From: Planococcus glaciei
Lineage (GTDB): Bacteria; Bacillota; Bacilli; Bacillales_A; Planococcaceae
DNA: 64,000 nt
Assembly (NCBI RefSeq): GCF_900099655.1
Contig: NZ_FNDC01000003.1
Coordinates: forward strand, 124,001 to 188,000
Reading direction: 5' to 3'
Shown here: in pieces, positions 52,134 through 60,687 of the stretch
Layout: every line of letters begins with the position of its first letter
Position numbering within the stretch: the stretch's first letter is position 1
The notes under the pieces: generated by a model
Told to the model about the DNA's origin: nothing
The model's input: only the letters and a program-made list of their open reading frames with translations
Databases searched by the model: none
Made by a program: the position numbers and the translations under genes

Positions 52134-53564
52134 TTAATATGATTTTGCCCAAATGACGAGCTGCTCCGCTCCTTCGCCGCAGCAGACGCAGGTTTCTGAC
52201 AGGCGTTCCTGCTCGAACGGAATGCAGCGGGATGTCGCCTGTGTTTCTTCTTTTATGCGGTCTTCACACGCTTGTTTTCCGCACCACATCGCTTCGATAA
52301 ATCCGCCTTCTTTCGCCAGCATGTCTTTAAATTGTTCCATTGTTTTTACAGCATGAGTTTTCTTGATCCGGTGCTGCAGGGCTTTGTCATACAGATTCTT
52401 TTGGATATCTTCCAGCAGCCGCGCGAGCTCCGTCTCCAAATTCTGCTGTTCAACCGTCAATTTCTCGCCGGTGTCTCTTCTGACTAACACCACTTTGTTT
52501 TCTTCGATGTCCCGTGGCCCGATTTCCAGGCGGACCGGGATGCCTTTCATTTCCGATTCGTTGAACTTCCAGCCCGGCTTTTTATCGCTGGCGTCGATGC
52601 CGACGCGGAATTTCGATTTTAATGCCTGTTGCAGTTCATATGCTGCATCCAAGACGCCTTCTTTGTGCTGGGCAATCGGCACAACCAGCACTTGAGTCGG
52701 CGCGACAGCTGGAGGCAAAACCAGCCCTTTGTCATCGCCGTGCACCATAATCATGGCGCCTATGATGCGCGTAGTGAAGCCCCACGAGGTCTGGTGGACC
52801 GTCTGCAGTTTGCCTTCCCGGTCCAAAAATTCAATGCCAAAGGCTTTTGCGAAACCGGTGCCTAAATTATGCGAAGTTCCGGATTGCAGCGCTTTGCCGT
52901 CATGCATCAAACTTTCAATGGTATATGTGTATTTCGCACCGGCGAATTTCTCTTTTTCCGTTTTCTGGCCTTTAACGACCGGAATGGCCAGCACCCGTTC
53001 ACAGATGTCCGCATAAACTTCCAGCATTTTTACGGTTTCTTCGTGGGCATCCTGGTCCGTTTCATGGCATGTATGGCCTTCCTGCCATAAGAATTCAAGC
53101 GTCCGCAAAAACGGCCGGGTGGTTTTTTCCCAGCGGACGACATTCGCCCACTGGTTGTATAGCTTTGGCAAGTCGCGGTATGAATGGATGATGTTCTTGT
53201 AATGCTCGGCAAACAGCACTTCTGAAGTCGGGCGGATGCACAAGCGCTCTGCTAATTCTTCATCGCCGCCGTGCGTCACCCAAGCCACTTCAGGTGCAAA
53301 GCCTTCGATATGGTCTTTTTCTTTTTGCAGCAGGCTTTCTGGAATCAGCAACGGCATATACACGTTTTCATGTCCGGTTGCTTTGATTTCCGTATCTAAT
53401 GCATTCTTGATGTTTTCCCAGATGGCATAGCCATATGGCCGGATGATCATTGATCCCCGCACGCTTGAATAATCGACCAGTTCCGCTTTCAATACCACGT
53501 CTGTATACCACTGCGCAAAATCCTCGTCCATATTTGTAATTTGTTCCACCATGTTCTTCGCCAT
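52134..53564 (-). CDS. proS: Prolyl-tRNA synthetase (short ProS, type 3)
   Basis: The protein has 476 residues when started at [20 protein letters not shown] (AGGAG seven bases upstream). Class II motif 2 is [20 protein letters not shown] and motif 3 lies in [22 protein letters not shown]-terminal zinc-like domain with Cys ([19 protein letters not shown]) ends it. The length and domain set match the eukaryote/archaea-like ProS found in some Bacillales, which lacks the editing insert of the usual bacterial ProS. It charges tRNA-Pro. A proline T-box and a GNAT gene precede it, so uncharged tRNA-Pro should switch it on. Confidence 0.95.
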   Translation of the reverse strand: MAKNMVEQITNMDEDFAQWYTDVVLKAELVDYSSVRGSMIIRPYGYAIWENIKNALDTEIKATGHENVYMPLLIPESLLQKEKDHIEGFAPEVAWVTHGGDEELAERLCIRPTSEVLFAEHYKNIIHSYRDLPKLYNQWANVVRWEKTTRPFLRTLEFLWQEGHTCHETDQDAHEETVKMLEVYADICERVLAIPVVKGQKTEKEKFAGAKYTYTIESLMHDGKALQSGTSHNLGTGFAKAFGIEFLDREGKLQTVHQTSWGFTTRIIGAMIMVHGDDKGLVLPPAVAPTQVLVVPIAQHKEGVLDAAYELQQALKSKFRVGIDASDKKPGWKFNESEMKGIPVRLEIGPRDIEENKVVLVRRDTGEKLTVEQQNLETELARLLEDIQKNLYDKALQHRIKKTHAVKTMEQFKDMLAKEGGFIEAMWCGKQACEDRIKEETQATSRCIPFEQERLSETCVCCGEGAEQLVIWAKSY

Positions 53565-53603
53565 ATACATTCTCCTTTTCGATTTATTAACTGAAAATCT
53601 TTT

Positions 53604-54167
53604 TTAGTAAGTAGAAAAGCTCTTCGCTTTTTCCATATATCTGAAAAAATCTTCTTTATAAAATACGTTTAATATACAGGCCTGTTTTTCTTTTGATTCC
53701 AGGGCTTTGTGTTCTTCAGGAAAATCTGCTTCCACACTTAATCGGATAAAAGGAAGCTTTTCCTGTGCTTTTTGTGACCGGAGATTCACTTTTCTTGCAC
53801 CGGCAAAAACATAATCCAACTCGAGTTGTTCAAACGCAATTTCCAAGATGGCTATTTTAGATGCCAAATTGTACCCCAGTCCCCAATACTCGTATCCAAT
53901 CCATGTGCCCACATGGCAGATTTTTTTCTCCGGATCGATAAACATCAGTTCCGTCAATCCAACTAAATCGTTTTGTTCATTAACTATTACTTTGGAGACG
54001 GTTCTACCTTCAAACTCTTCTTTTAGTACTCTTTTAATAAATAATTTCGTATCTTCTACTGTTCCATTCGGCAATCCCAGTGCGTTCTTCACTGCCGGAA
54101 AGGAAGATAAGTTAAAGATTTGTTCGCTATATTTTAAATCATGATTCACTAAACGGATTTTTTGCAC
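53604..54167 (-). CDS. GNAT-family acetyltransferase in the T-box-proS operon
   Basis: The protein has 187 residues when started at a GTG that follows GGAGGAGG by eight bases; a longer reading starts within the T-box terminator and is unlikely. The RimJ/RimL-like fold is seen in KKICHVGTWIGYEYWGLGYN with the acetyl-CoA loop GYNLASKIAILEIAFEQL, then LDYVFAGARKVNLRSQ. The target is unknown; protein N-termini or small amines are typical. It sits between the proline T-box and proS, so its expression should respond to proline starvation. Confidence 0.78.
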   Translation of the reverse strand: MQKIRLVNHDLKYSEQIFNLSSFPAVKNALGLPNGTVEDTKLFIKRVLKEEFEGRTVSKVIVNEQNDLVGLTELMFIDPEKKICHVGTWIGYEYWGLGYNLASKIAILEIAFEQLELDYVFAGARKVNLRSQKAQEKLPFIRLSVEADFPEEHKALESKEKQACILNVFYKEDFFRYMEKAKSFSTY

Positions 54168-54224
54168 CTTATTCTCCTCCTCCCCCAAGCTATGATTCAT
54201 TTGAACAGACAGGAATTTGTAAGA

Positions 54225-54410
54225 CAAAAAAGCCCTGCTCAAAATTAGGGACCCAGAAGGCGGTACCACCCTAATTCAAAGCAAAGCTTTACTCTCGAAC
54301 ATGATAACGGTATGAACCGCTGCATTTTTCAACGCAGGATATGAAAGGCAGGTTCAATAGCTTCCTTTGGGTTCCTCTCACCGACCGGGACCCTCTCTGA
54401 AAAAGAAACG
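54225..54410 (-). ncRNA. T-box leader, proline specifier
   Basis: The minus strand has the invariant T-box sequence AGGGTGGTACCGC (54260-54272), followed by the terminator TCCCTAATTTTGAGCAGGGC and TTTTTT. Stem I begins with AGAGAGGG and GGTGAGAG. The specifier loop reads GAACCTGCC, with CCU (54350-54352) as a proline codon. A possible promoter, -35 TTGACT (54484-54489), lies upstream, with a weak -10. It controls the GNAT gene and proS. Sequence from 54411 to 54544 holds only this promoter region. Confidence 0.92.
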
Positions 54411-54547
54411 TCTATTTACTAATCCTTAAAATTTCTGATTCTGCTATTTATATTTTAATTAGCTTAATTGAAATAGAATATTTAGTCAATAAGATTTAGT
54501 ATAGGATTAAGAGATATTCTGTTTTCAAGAAAGGAAAGGGGTAAATG

Positions 54548-55192
54548 ATGAAAGCGATACTTTTTGATTTTGATGGCACACTGGCCAATACGCTGCCCGT
54601 CTGCGATGTGGCTTTCCAGCATGTCTTCAGAAAATTTGACGGGCGCGAACTTTCTTCTGCTGAAGTCCGGGCGATGTTTGGCCCATCCGAAACGGGCATT
54701 ATCCGCAAAAACCTCAAATATGCCGATAAAGATGAAGCGATCGAACAGTATTATGCCAAATACTTGGCACACCATACTGAACTGGTCGAGCCCAATCAAG
54801 AAATTCACGACTTGCTGCTTTTACTGAAAGAACAAGGGATGAAGCTGGGGATTGTCACTGGCAAAGCGAGAAGAAGCCTCGACATCTCTCTCGAAGCGCT
54901 GGGCTGGGAAGGATTGTTTGACGCCATCATTACGGGAGACGATGTGGAAAAGCCGAAACCGGATCCGGAAGGTGTACTGAAAATCTTAGGGCAATTAAAT
55001 ATTGCCAAAAATGAAGCGATTTTCATTGGCGACAGCGATGCGGATATACTGGCGGGCATTGAAGCAGGCGTCCTGACAATCGGCGTCCAGTGGCTGCCGG
55101 ACTATCAGACTTTGGAATTTTCCGCTGCACCTGATTTTCATTTCAAAACGATTAATGATTTCAAGGAAGCATTAGAAAGGGGATTCAAATGA
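54548..55192 (+). CDS. HAD-superfamily hydrolase (phosphatase-like)
   Basis: The protein has 214 residues and starts with MKAILFDFDGTLANT, the nucleophile motif DxDGT. Motif II is LGIVTGKAR and motif III-IV is KPDPEGVLKIL with FIGDSDADI. The cap is helical (IA subfamily). It removes phosphate from a small substrate; none can be assigned. The preceding ATG at 54545 is an alternative start. It overlaps the Nudix gene by four bases, so the two form a small housecleaning operon. Confidence 0.82.
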   Translation: MKAILFDFDGTLANTLPVCDVAFQHVFRKFDGRELSSAEVRAMFGPSETGIIRKNLKYADKDEAIEQYYAKYLAHHTELVEPNQEIHDLLLLLKEQGMKLGIVTGKARRSLDISLEALGWEGLFDAIITGDDVEKPKPDPEGVLKILGQLNIAKNEAIFIGDSDADILAGIEAGVLTIGVQWLPDYQTLEFSAAPDFHFKTINDFKEALERGFK

Positions 55193-55806
55193 GTACAAAA
55201 TGGCTCGAATGGGCGCAAAGAATTCAGTCGCTGTCCCAGGCAGGACTGGCTTATTCCAAAAACGTCTACGATTTGGAGCGCTTTGAAGAATTGCGCGATA
55301 TCAGTGTGGAAATTTTAAAAGAGCATACCGAAATGGAAATGGAAAAAATCAAAGACTTGTTCGCAACCGACACCGGCTATCAGACACCGAAACTGGATAT
55401 CCGCGGAGCCGTTTTCAAAGACGGAAAAATTTTGATGGTCCATGAAAAAATCGATGACTGCTGGTCTTTGCCTGGTGGCTTTTGCGACATCGGCCTTTCC
55501 CCCGCAGAAAATATCGTAAAGGAAATCAAGGAAGAATCGGGGTTTGACGTAGTACCGATGAAACTTTTAGCCGTTCTGGATATGAAGAAACACCCGCACC
55601 CTCCCCATGCTTTCCATTATTATAAAATCTTTATCCAGTGCGAAATTGTCGGCGGAAATGCCGCAAACGGCGTGGAAACCCAGAATGTGGAGTTCTTTGA
55701 AGAAGGCAAGCTGCCGCCATTGTCCATCAACCGGAACACCGAATCGCAAATTCAGTTATTATTTGATTTTTGGAGAGATCCGGGCAAGGTAGCGGTGTTT
55801 GATTAA
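55189..55806 (+). CDS. Nudix hydrolase with N-terminal helical domain
   Basis: The protein has 205 residues. An N-terminal helical part (about 1-60, LEWAQRIQSLSQAGLAYSKN) resembles the extension found in YjhB-type ADP-ribose pyrophosphatases. The Nudix box reads GGFCDIGLSPAENIVKEIKE plus ESG; compared with the consensus, the first Glu is replaced by Leu, as is common in this subfamily, while the later metal-binding Glu residues are kept. It probably hydrolyses a nucleoside diphosphate derivative. It overlaps the HAD gene by four bases. Confidence 0.82.
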   Translation: MSTKWLEWAQRIQSLSQAGLAYSKNVYDLERFEELRDISVEILKEHTEMEMEKIKDLFATDTGYQTPKLDIRGAVFKDGKILMVHEKIDDCWSLPGGFCDIGLSPAENIVKEIKEESGFDVVPMKLLAVLDMKKHPHPPHAFHYYKIFIQCEIVGGNAANGVETQNVEFFEEGKLPPLSINRNTESQIQLLFDFWRDPGKVAVFD

Positions 55807-55818
55807 GGTGATTTCCAT

Positions 55819-55849
55819 GCAGAAGGAAAATATTTACTTTTCCTTCTGC
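55819..55849. terminator. Hairpin terminator between Nudix and GNAT genes
   Basis: GCAGAAGGAAAA pairs with TTTTCCTTCTGC around a short loop between two convergent genes; the flanking T-run is moderate. Confidence 0.65.
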
Positions 55850-55867
55850 TGAAATCTCGCTATCCCT

Positions 55868-56413
55868 TTAATCCAACAGGTTCCCCATTACAAGTGTATG
55901 ATGGAATTTTCCATCTGAAAGGAGTTTGTCGTTCTTCAATACCCCTTCTGTTTCAAATCCCAGCTTTTCATAAAGCCTCACCGCTTTTTGATTTTCTTCT
56001 AGGACATACAGAACGATCTTTTGGATGCCGTTTGATTTGGCCCATGCAATCGATTCGTTCAACAAGTTCTTTCCGATGCCGTAGCCCCAATAGTCGCTCA
56101 GTACCCCAACGCCAAACTCCACTTTATGCAAGGAGCGCTTCAAATGGCTGCCTTCACATCTTGAAAAACCCAGAATCCGGCCCTGGCTTTCAGCGACCAA
56201 AAACAAATTCCTTGGATGATTCGCATCTTCTTCGATCAACCGTTCAAATCCGGTTGCGTTAATAAACCCTTCCCCCTTTTCCCGGTCCATGTTTTCTGTT
56301 TCTCCATCGATTTGCAGCCGAACTAGAGACAATTGCTCCGCATCCCCCACTTGGGCCGGCCGAATTGTATACTTCCTATCCTTCACCTGGAATACCTGCA
56401 TGTCCATAAACAT
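55868..56413 (-). CDS. GNAT-family N-acetyltransferase (YhhY/RimI-like)
   Basis: The protein has 181 residues from MFMDMQVFQVKDRKYTIRPA (GGGG just upstream; a start two codons later is also possible). The acetyl-CoA loop is VGVLSDYWGYGIGKNLLNES, followed by IQKIVLYVLEENQKAVRLYE and KLGFETEGVLKNDKL. These are the classic motifs of the RimI/ribosomal-protein acetyltransferase-like GNATs. The substrate is unknown. It stands between the Nudix gene and yqkK. Confidence 0.82.
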   Translation of the reverse strand: MFMDMQVFQVKDRKYTIRPAQVGDAEQLSLVRLQIDGETENMDREKGEGFINATGFERLIEEDANHPRNLFLVAESQGRILGFSRCEGSHLKRSLHKVEFGVGVLSDYWGYGIGKNLLNESIAWAKSNGIQKIVLYVLEENQKAVRLYEKLGFETEGVLKNDKLLSDGKFHHTLVMGNLLD

Positions 56414-56431
56414 TTCGCCCCTTTTAATCTT

Positions 56432-56480
56432 AATAAAAAATAACCACACTCCATTCCTTGATCAGGAACGGAGTGTGGTT
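56432..56480 (-). terminator. Terminator of yqkK
   Basis: AACCACACTCC pairs with GGAGTGTGGTT in a long hairpin followed by ATTTTTTATTA on the minus strand. Confidence 0.88.
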
Positions 56481-56490
56481 AACCGGTTGT

Positions 56491-56730
56491 TTAATATTTA
56501 TTGCCTTTATCTCCGTGCCGTTCCAGCAATTCTTCAAACGACAAGTTTTTTTCGCGCTGCTGGCGTTCGAACACTCGTTGCGCTTCCCGTTCTTCTTCGC
56601 GCTGCTGTTCTTCTTTCAGCAATTCTTTTTTGGTGGCTTGCAGCTTTGCCAGGATATCTTCCGGCAACTGGCTGTTTGCTTCTTCTTGTTTCTTCGGTGC
56701 CGTCTTCTTTGCTGCTTTTTTCTTAGCCAT
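56491..56730 (-). CDS. yqkK: Small charged helical protein YqkK-like (DUF3886)
   Basis: The protein has 79 residues and is very rich in Lys, Glu, Gln and Arg: MAKKKAAKKTAPKKQEEANS and EEQQREEEREAQRVFERQQR. A coiled coil is likely. It matches the short YqkK protein of Bacillus by size, composition and location (near yqkD). The function is unknown. It lies 13 bases after the thiolase gene start region on the same strand. Confidence 0.65.
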   Translation of the reverse strand: MAKKKAAKKTAPKKQEEANSQLPEDILAKLQATKKELLKEEQQREEEREAQRVFERQQREKNLSFEELLERHGDKGNKY

Positions 56731-56743
56731 ACTGGTTCTCTCC

Positions 56744-57928
56744 TTAAGGGCGTTTTACGATGGTCGCTACGCCTTGGCCGCCGCCGATGCATAGTGTCGC
56801 AAGACCGGTCTTCGCATCGCGTTTCTGCATTTCATGGAGAAGCGACACAAAGACGCGGGCTCCGCTTGCACCAATCGGATGTCCAAGGGCAATCGCGCCG
56901 CCGTTGACATTCAGGATGTCGTGGTTGAATTTCAATTCCCGGTCGACCGCAATCGACTGGGCAGCAAATGCTTCGTTTGCCTCGATCAATTCGATGTCTT
57001 CAAGCGATAAATCGGCTTTTTTCAAGGCATTTTTCACTGCCTGGACAGGTCCGATCCCCATCACCGACGGATCGACTCCGGCATTGCCGTTCGCAACAAT
57101 CGTCGCCAGCGGTGTAAGTCCGAGTTCATCTGCTTTCGCTTTTGACATCACGACTACTGCCGCTGCGCCGTCATTGATGCCGGAAGCATTGCCAGCTGTG
57201 ACGCTGCCTTCTTTTTTGAATGCCGGACGCAATTTGCCTAATTTTTCAGCAGTGGAATCGCGTTTTACGTATTCATCTGTTTTAAAGATTACGGGCTCGC
57301 CTTTGCGCTGCGGGATTTCGACCGGCACAATTTCATCGTCAAACTTGCCTGCGTCGATAGCCGCTGCGGCACGAGCCTGTGAGCGGGCTGAAAACTCATC
57401 TTGTTCTTCACGCGTTATTTCATAGCGGTCACATAAGTTTTCCGCTGTAATCCCCATATGGTAATCGTTGAACGCACAAGTCAAGCCGTCAACAAGCATG
57501 CTGTCGACTACCTTTTGGTCGCCCATGCGGAAGCCGCTTCGTGCATTTTCGAGCAAATACGGTGCCTGGCTCATGTTTTCCATTCCGCCGGCAACCACGA
57601 TTTCCGCATCCCCTGCATAAATCGCCTGATACGCCAAGTGAACCGCTTTCAGCCCGGAACCGCAGACTTTATTGATCGACATGGCTGGCACCGTGTCCGG
57701 AAGCCCTGCTTGGATGGATGCTTGGCGTGCCGGGTTTTGGCCGAGTCCTGCCTGCAGCACATTGCCCATGATCACTTCCGAAACTTGTTCAGGTGCTATT
57801 CCCGCTTTTTCAACGGCTTCTTTAATGACAATCGCCCCTAGTTGGGTAGCGGGTACATCTTTTAACGCTCCCTGGAACGATCCGATTGCTGTACGAACGG
57901 CACTGACGATAACGATTTCTTGTGACAC
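56744..57928 (-). CDS. Acetyl-CoA C-acetyltransferase (thiolase)
   Basis: The protein has 394 residues. The nucleophilic Cys is in [17 protein letters not shown], the His is in [18 protein letters not shown], and the second Cys is in [13 protein letters not shown]. It condenses two acetyl-CoA to acetoacetyl-CoA or works in reverse. It is divergent from the HMG-CoA lyase gene with 80 bases between starts, so ketone-body or leucine-derived acetoacetyl-CoA turnover could be shared. Confidence 0.94.
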   Translation of the reverse strand: MSQEIVIVSAVRTAIGSFQGALKDVPATQLGAIVIKEAVEKAGIAPEQVSEVIMGNVLQAGLGQNPARQASIQAGLPDTVPAMSINKVCGSGLKAVHLAYQAIYAGDAEIVVAGGMENMSQAPYLLENARSGFRMGDQKVVDSMLVDGLTCAFNDYHMGITAENLCDRYEITREEQDEFSARSQARAAAAIDAGKFDDEIVPVEIPQRKGEPVIFKTDEYVKRDSTAEKLGKLRPAFKKEGSVTAGNASGINDGAAAVVVMSKAKADELGLTPLATIVANGNAGVDPSVMGIGPVQAVKNALKKADLSLEDIELIEANEAFAAQSIAVDRELKFNHDILNVNGGAIALGHPIGASGARVFVSLLHEMQKRDAKTGLATLCIGGGQGVATIVKRP

Positions 57929-58008
57929 TTTGTTTTCCCCCTTGTTTGGTTGTTTACCGGTTGCTCTTTTCTCCCTCTACTGGCTAAAATGGTAGCAGGA
58001 GGGATACT

Positions 58009-58908
58009 ATGTTCATTTTACCAAATAGTGCAACGATTATCGAGGTCGGACCAAGAGACGGACTTCAAAATGAAGCGAAAGTGGTTTCAACCGAACACAA
58101 ATTGCAATTTATCGAGAGTTTGCAGCTGGCGGGCGTCCAGGAAATGGAGCTGACGTCTTTTGTTTCGCCAAAATGGGTTCCCCAAATGGCTGACGCCAAA
58201 GACATTATGGCCAACGTGGAAAAAACCGGACGGCAATTTGTTCTGACGCCGAATGAAAAAGGCATCAATGCTGCACTCCAATCCGGAGCCCGGGCAGTTG
58301 CCGTATTCGTCGGGGTGTCGAATACGTTCAACAAAAAAAACATCAATAAAACGACAGATGAAAGCATGGAAGCGCTTAAACCGCTTATCCTTCAATTAAA
58401 ACAAGACGGTGTCTTTGTCCGAGCCTGTATATCAACAGCGTTCCACTGCCCTTTTGAAGGGGCGATCAAACCGGAAGACACACTTTCGCTATGCCGGCAG
58501 TTTGTCGGCTGGGGCGTGGACGAATTAAGCGTTGCCGATACAATCGGCATGGCAACGCCGGCAGAAAGCTATGAATTGTTTTCACAATTAAAAGAAGCGT
58601 TTCCGGACGTATTGATGACGGCCCATTTCCACGACACACGCAAAATGGCATTGGCCAATATTTTTGCGGCGCTTCAAGCAGGCGTGGACCGGTTTGATTC
58701 ATCTGCCGGCGGACTTGGGGGCTGCCCGTTTGCACCCGGCGCTACCGGAAACGTCGCAACCGAGGATGTCGTCAATATGCTGCACCAGATGGGCATTGAA
58801 ACGGGCATCGACCTCGACCGATTGTGCGAAGCTGTCCAAAAAATTGAACCTTATGTATCGAATCCGGTTGATACCGGCATGTATCGGCTTTATAAAAATC
58901 GGGCCTAA
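58009..58908 (+). CDS. Hydroxymethylglutaryl-CoA lyase
   Basis: The protein has 299 residues of the TIM-barrel family. The active site has EVGPRDGLQNEAKVV at the N-terminus, the metal-binding His pair in MTAHFHDTRKMALANI and the signature GGLGGCPFAPGATGNVATED with the catalytic Cys. It splits HMG-CoA to acetyl-CoA and acetoacetate, the end of leucine breakdown. AGGAGG is six bases before the ATG. It is followed by yqkD with a 15-base gap. Confidence 0.93.
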   Translation: MFILPNSATIIEVGPRDGLQNEAKVVSTEHKLQFIESLQLAGVQEMELTSFVSPKWVPQMADAKDIMANVEKTGRQFVLTPNEKGINAALQSGARAVAVFVGVSNTFNKKNINKTTDESMEALKPLILQLKQDGVFVRACISTAFHCPFEGAIKPEDTLSLCRQFVGWGVDELSVADTIGMATPAESYELFSQLKEAFPDVLMTAHFHDTRKMALANIFAALQAGVDRFDSSAGGLGGCPFAPGATGNVATEDVVNMLHQMGIETGIDLDRLCEAVQKIEPYVSNPVDTGMYRLYKNRA

Positions 58909-58923
58909 GAGGAGCAAGGGGAT

Positions 58924-59871
58924 ATGAACAAACGTTTTTGGCAAGTTTCAGCCATTGTGTCAAGCGGGCTTGCTGTTGCAGTCGCCGGAGTCGGCATTGC
59001 CGCCAGCAACCGGTTGATGTACGTGAAGAAAAAAGACGAAAGCCTCATTTTAGAGCGGGAAACTACTGCTAAACGCTACGATGAAGTCTGGTACGCACAG
59101 GTTAAAAAAAGCGAACGATGGATCGAGTCGGAAAACGGCTATCCCATCAAAGCGATTTTTCTGGAGCCGCACAACACAAATCGTTATGTCATTATCTGCC
59201 ACGGCGTTACTGAAACGAAAGTGAACTCGTTTAAATATGCCCGCATGTTCGAACGGCTCGGCTTCAATTCCGTCGTTTACGACCATCGCCGCCACGGCGA
59301 CACCGGCGGCAAAACCACCAGCTTTGGCCATTATGAAAAACTGGATTTAAAAGCAGTTGTTGAAGCGCTGAAACTGCACGCCGGCCCTGACTTGGTATTC
59401 GGTATACACGGCGAATCGATGGGAGCGGCGACAACGCTCCTCTATGCCGGCATGGAAGACAACGCGGCTTTTTACATTGCCGACTGTGCCTATTCGGATA
59501 TTTCCAAGCAAATTCTGCATGTCATGAAAACGACTACGCCGCTCCGCACTTCACTGGCGTTGAAACTGGCAGCCGTATTCATGAAACTGCGGGACGGCTA
59601 CTCGATCAGCACAGTATCGCCGATTGATGCTGTTCCGAAAATCGAAAAGCCGGTCCTTTTCATCCATAGCGTCAATGATGATTTTGTCTTGCCGGAAATG
59701 TCGCAGGAAATGTATGAGGTAAAAAGCGGTCCCAAAGCACTCAAAGTGTTCGATGAAGGGACACACGCCCAGTCGTTTAACAAGAATCCCGAAGAATACG
59801 AAGAAACAGTGGCGGATTTTTTAATGGAAAACGGGCTGTTGTCGCCCGAAACGCAAAAAAGCACTCATTGA
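58924..59871 (+). CDS. yqkD: Alpha/beta hydrolase YqkD-like
   Basis: The protein has 315 residues. A signal-anchor-like N-terminus (VSSGLAVAVAGVGIAASNR, about 11-30) is followed by an alpha/beta hydrolase fold. The nucleophile elbow is GIHGESMGAA, the acid lies in LFIHSVNDDFVLP, and the His is in FDEGTHAQSF. The substrate is unknown. The position close to yqkK resembles B. subtilis. The stop codon lies within a terminator hairpin. Confidence 0.85.
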   Translation: MNKRFWQVSAIVSSGLAVAVAGVGIAASNRLMYVKKKDESLILERETTAKRYDEVWYAQVKKSERWIESENGYPIKAIFLEPHNTNRYVIICHGVTETKVNSFKYARMFERLGFNSVVYDHRRHGDTGGKTTSFGHYEKLDLKAVVEALKLHAGPDLVFGIHGESMGAATTLLYAGMEDNAAFYIADCAYSDISKQILHVMKTTTPLRTSLALKLAAVFMKLRDGYSISTVSPIDAVPKIEKPVLFIHSVNDDFVLPEMSQEMYEVKSGPKALKVFDEGTHAQSFNKNPEEYEETVADFLMENGLLSPETQKSTH

Positions 59872-59883
59872 GAGTGCTTTTTT
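59855..59883 (+). terminator. Terminator overlapping the yqkD stop
   Basis: AAAAAAGCACTC pairs with GAGTGCTTTTTT; the stop codon TGA is inside the loop region. A similar hairpin ends yneF, 430 bases downstream. Confidence 0.85.
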
Positions 59884-59893
59884 CATATCCGCT

Positions 59894-60166
59894 TTATTTC
59901 CTTTTATTGAGCACCAGCTTTAACCCAGCTTCCCCTTCTGCGCCAATGAAAAATTCAACGACCGGTCCGGTTCTGGCTACTCCTTTTACATGCAGTTCAA
60001 TCGTGTCCAGGCTGTAGCCGGACAATCCCTTCACCATCTCATTGATTTGGTCCATCGACACAGGCAGCACTTTCCCCGCTCCTGCCGTAGTGAAACTTTC
60101 TTGTTCTTTGCTGTCTTCTTTTTCAATCACCGGCATGTAAAAGACGAACTCTTCTTGTTCAGGCAT
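59894..60166 (-). CDS. Small hypothetical protein, 90 residues
   Basis: The protein starts at MPEQEEFVFYMPVIEKEDSK with GGGAGGG upstream; an upstream start adds five residues. It ends LKLVLNKRK. The C-terminal half (SLDTIELHVKGVARTGPVVE, then FFIGAEGEAGLKL) has an alternating beta-like pattern. No function is recognised. It is convergent with yqkD; the two stop codons are about 20 bases apart. Confidence 0.6.
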   Translation of the reverse strand: MPEQEEFVFYMPVIEKEDSKEQESFTTAGAGKVLPVSMDQINEMVKGLSGYSLDTIELHVKGVARTGPVVEFFIGAEGEAGLKLVLNKRK

Positions 60167-60283
60167 ACGATTCCCTCCCATTTCTGAAGTTCTTTCAGTC
60201 TCCTTTTACCTGTTTGGCGCTCCATTGAAACGTTAAGCGACTTTTAATCGGCCAAATGTCTTGGCGCCCTCCATTTTTGGCCA

Positions 60284-60314
60284 TGAAAAAAAGCACTCTA
60301 TGTGAGTGCTTTTT
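60284..60314 (-). terminator. Terminator of yneF
   Basis: GCACTC pairs with GAGTGC around a short loop; TTTTTTTC follows on the minus strand. The yneF stop lies at its edge. Confidence 0.85.
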
Positions 60315-60555
60315 ATTTTTTAGCTGGTTTTCCAGGTTTAGTTGATGCTTTATTCATTTGAGCCATCATTTGGTTGATTTTTTTCTGAGACGGTTTTTGT
60401 CCCATTTGCATCATCATGATTCGCAGCATTTCTTCGTTGATTGGTGGATTGTCTTGCAAATATTTCATCATGTATCGGCGAGCGATATAGAATCCAAGTG
60501 CAACACCTGCGAGTAAAGCCACGATTACGATTAAGATCCAAATCCATGTATCCAT
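60313..60555 (-). CDS. yneF: YneF-family (UPF0154) small membrane protein
   Basis: The protein has 80 residues when started at [20 protein letters not shown], which follows AGGAGGT; upstream codons are spurious. One N-terminal membrane helix is followed by the family sequence [20 protein letters not shown] and [20 protein letters not shown]. The function is unknown. In Bacillus yneF lies near tkt, as here; the intervening sporulation gene sirA (yneE) is absent. Confidence 0.9.
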   Translation of the reverse strand: MDTWIWILIVIVALLAGVALGFYIARRYMMKYLQDNPPINEEMLRIMMMQMGQKPSQKKINQMMAQMNKASTKPGKPAKK

Positions 60556-60647
60556 TCTTGTTACCTCCTTCGTGTTGCGTAAATAAGTAGTGCACCACAA
60601 TGGATTATACTATAAATCCGTTCCTGTGACCATAAGATGAAAATAAT

Positions 60648-60679
60648 AAAAGCGGAAGCAATCTTCCGCTTCCGCTTTT
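60648..60679 (-). terminator. Terminator of tkt
   Basis: AAAAGCGGAAG pairs with CTTCCGCTTTT around a short loop just after the tkt stop codon, giving TTTTATTATTTTC on the minus strand. Confidence 0.8.
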
Positions 60680-60687
60680 CTGTCATA

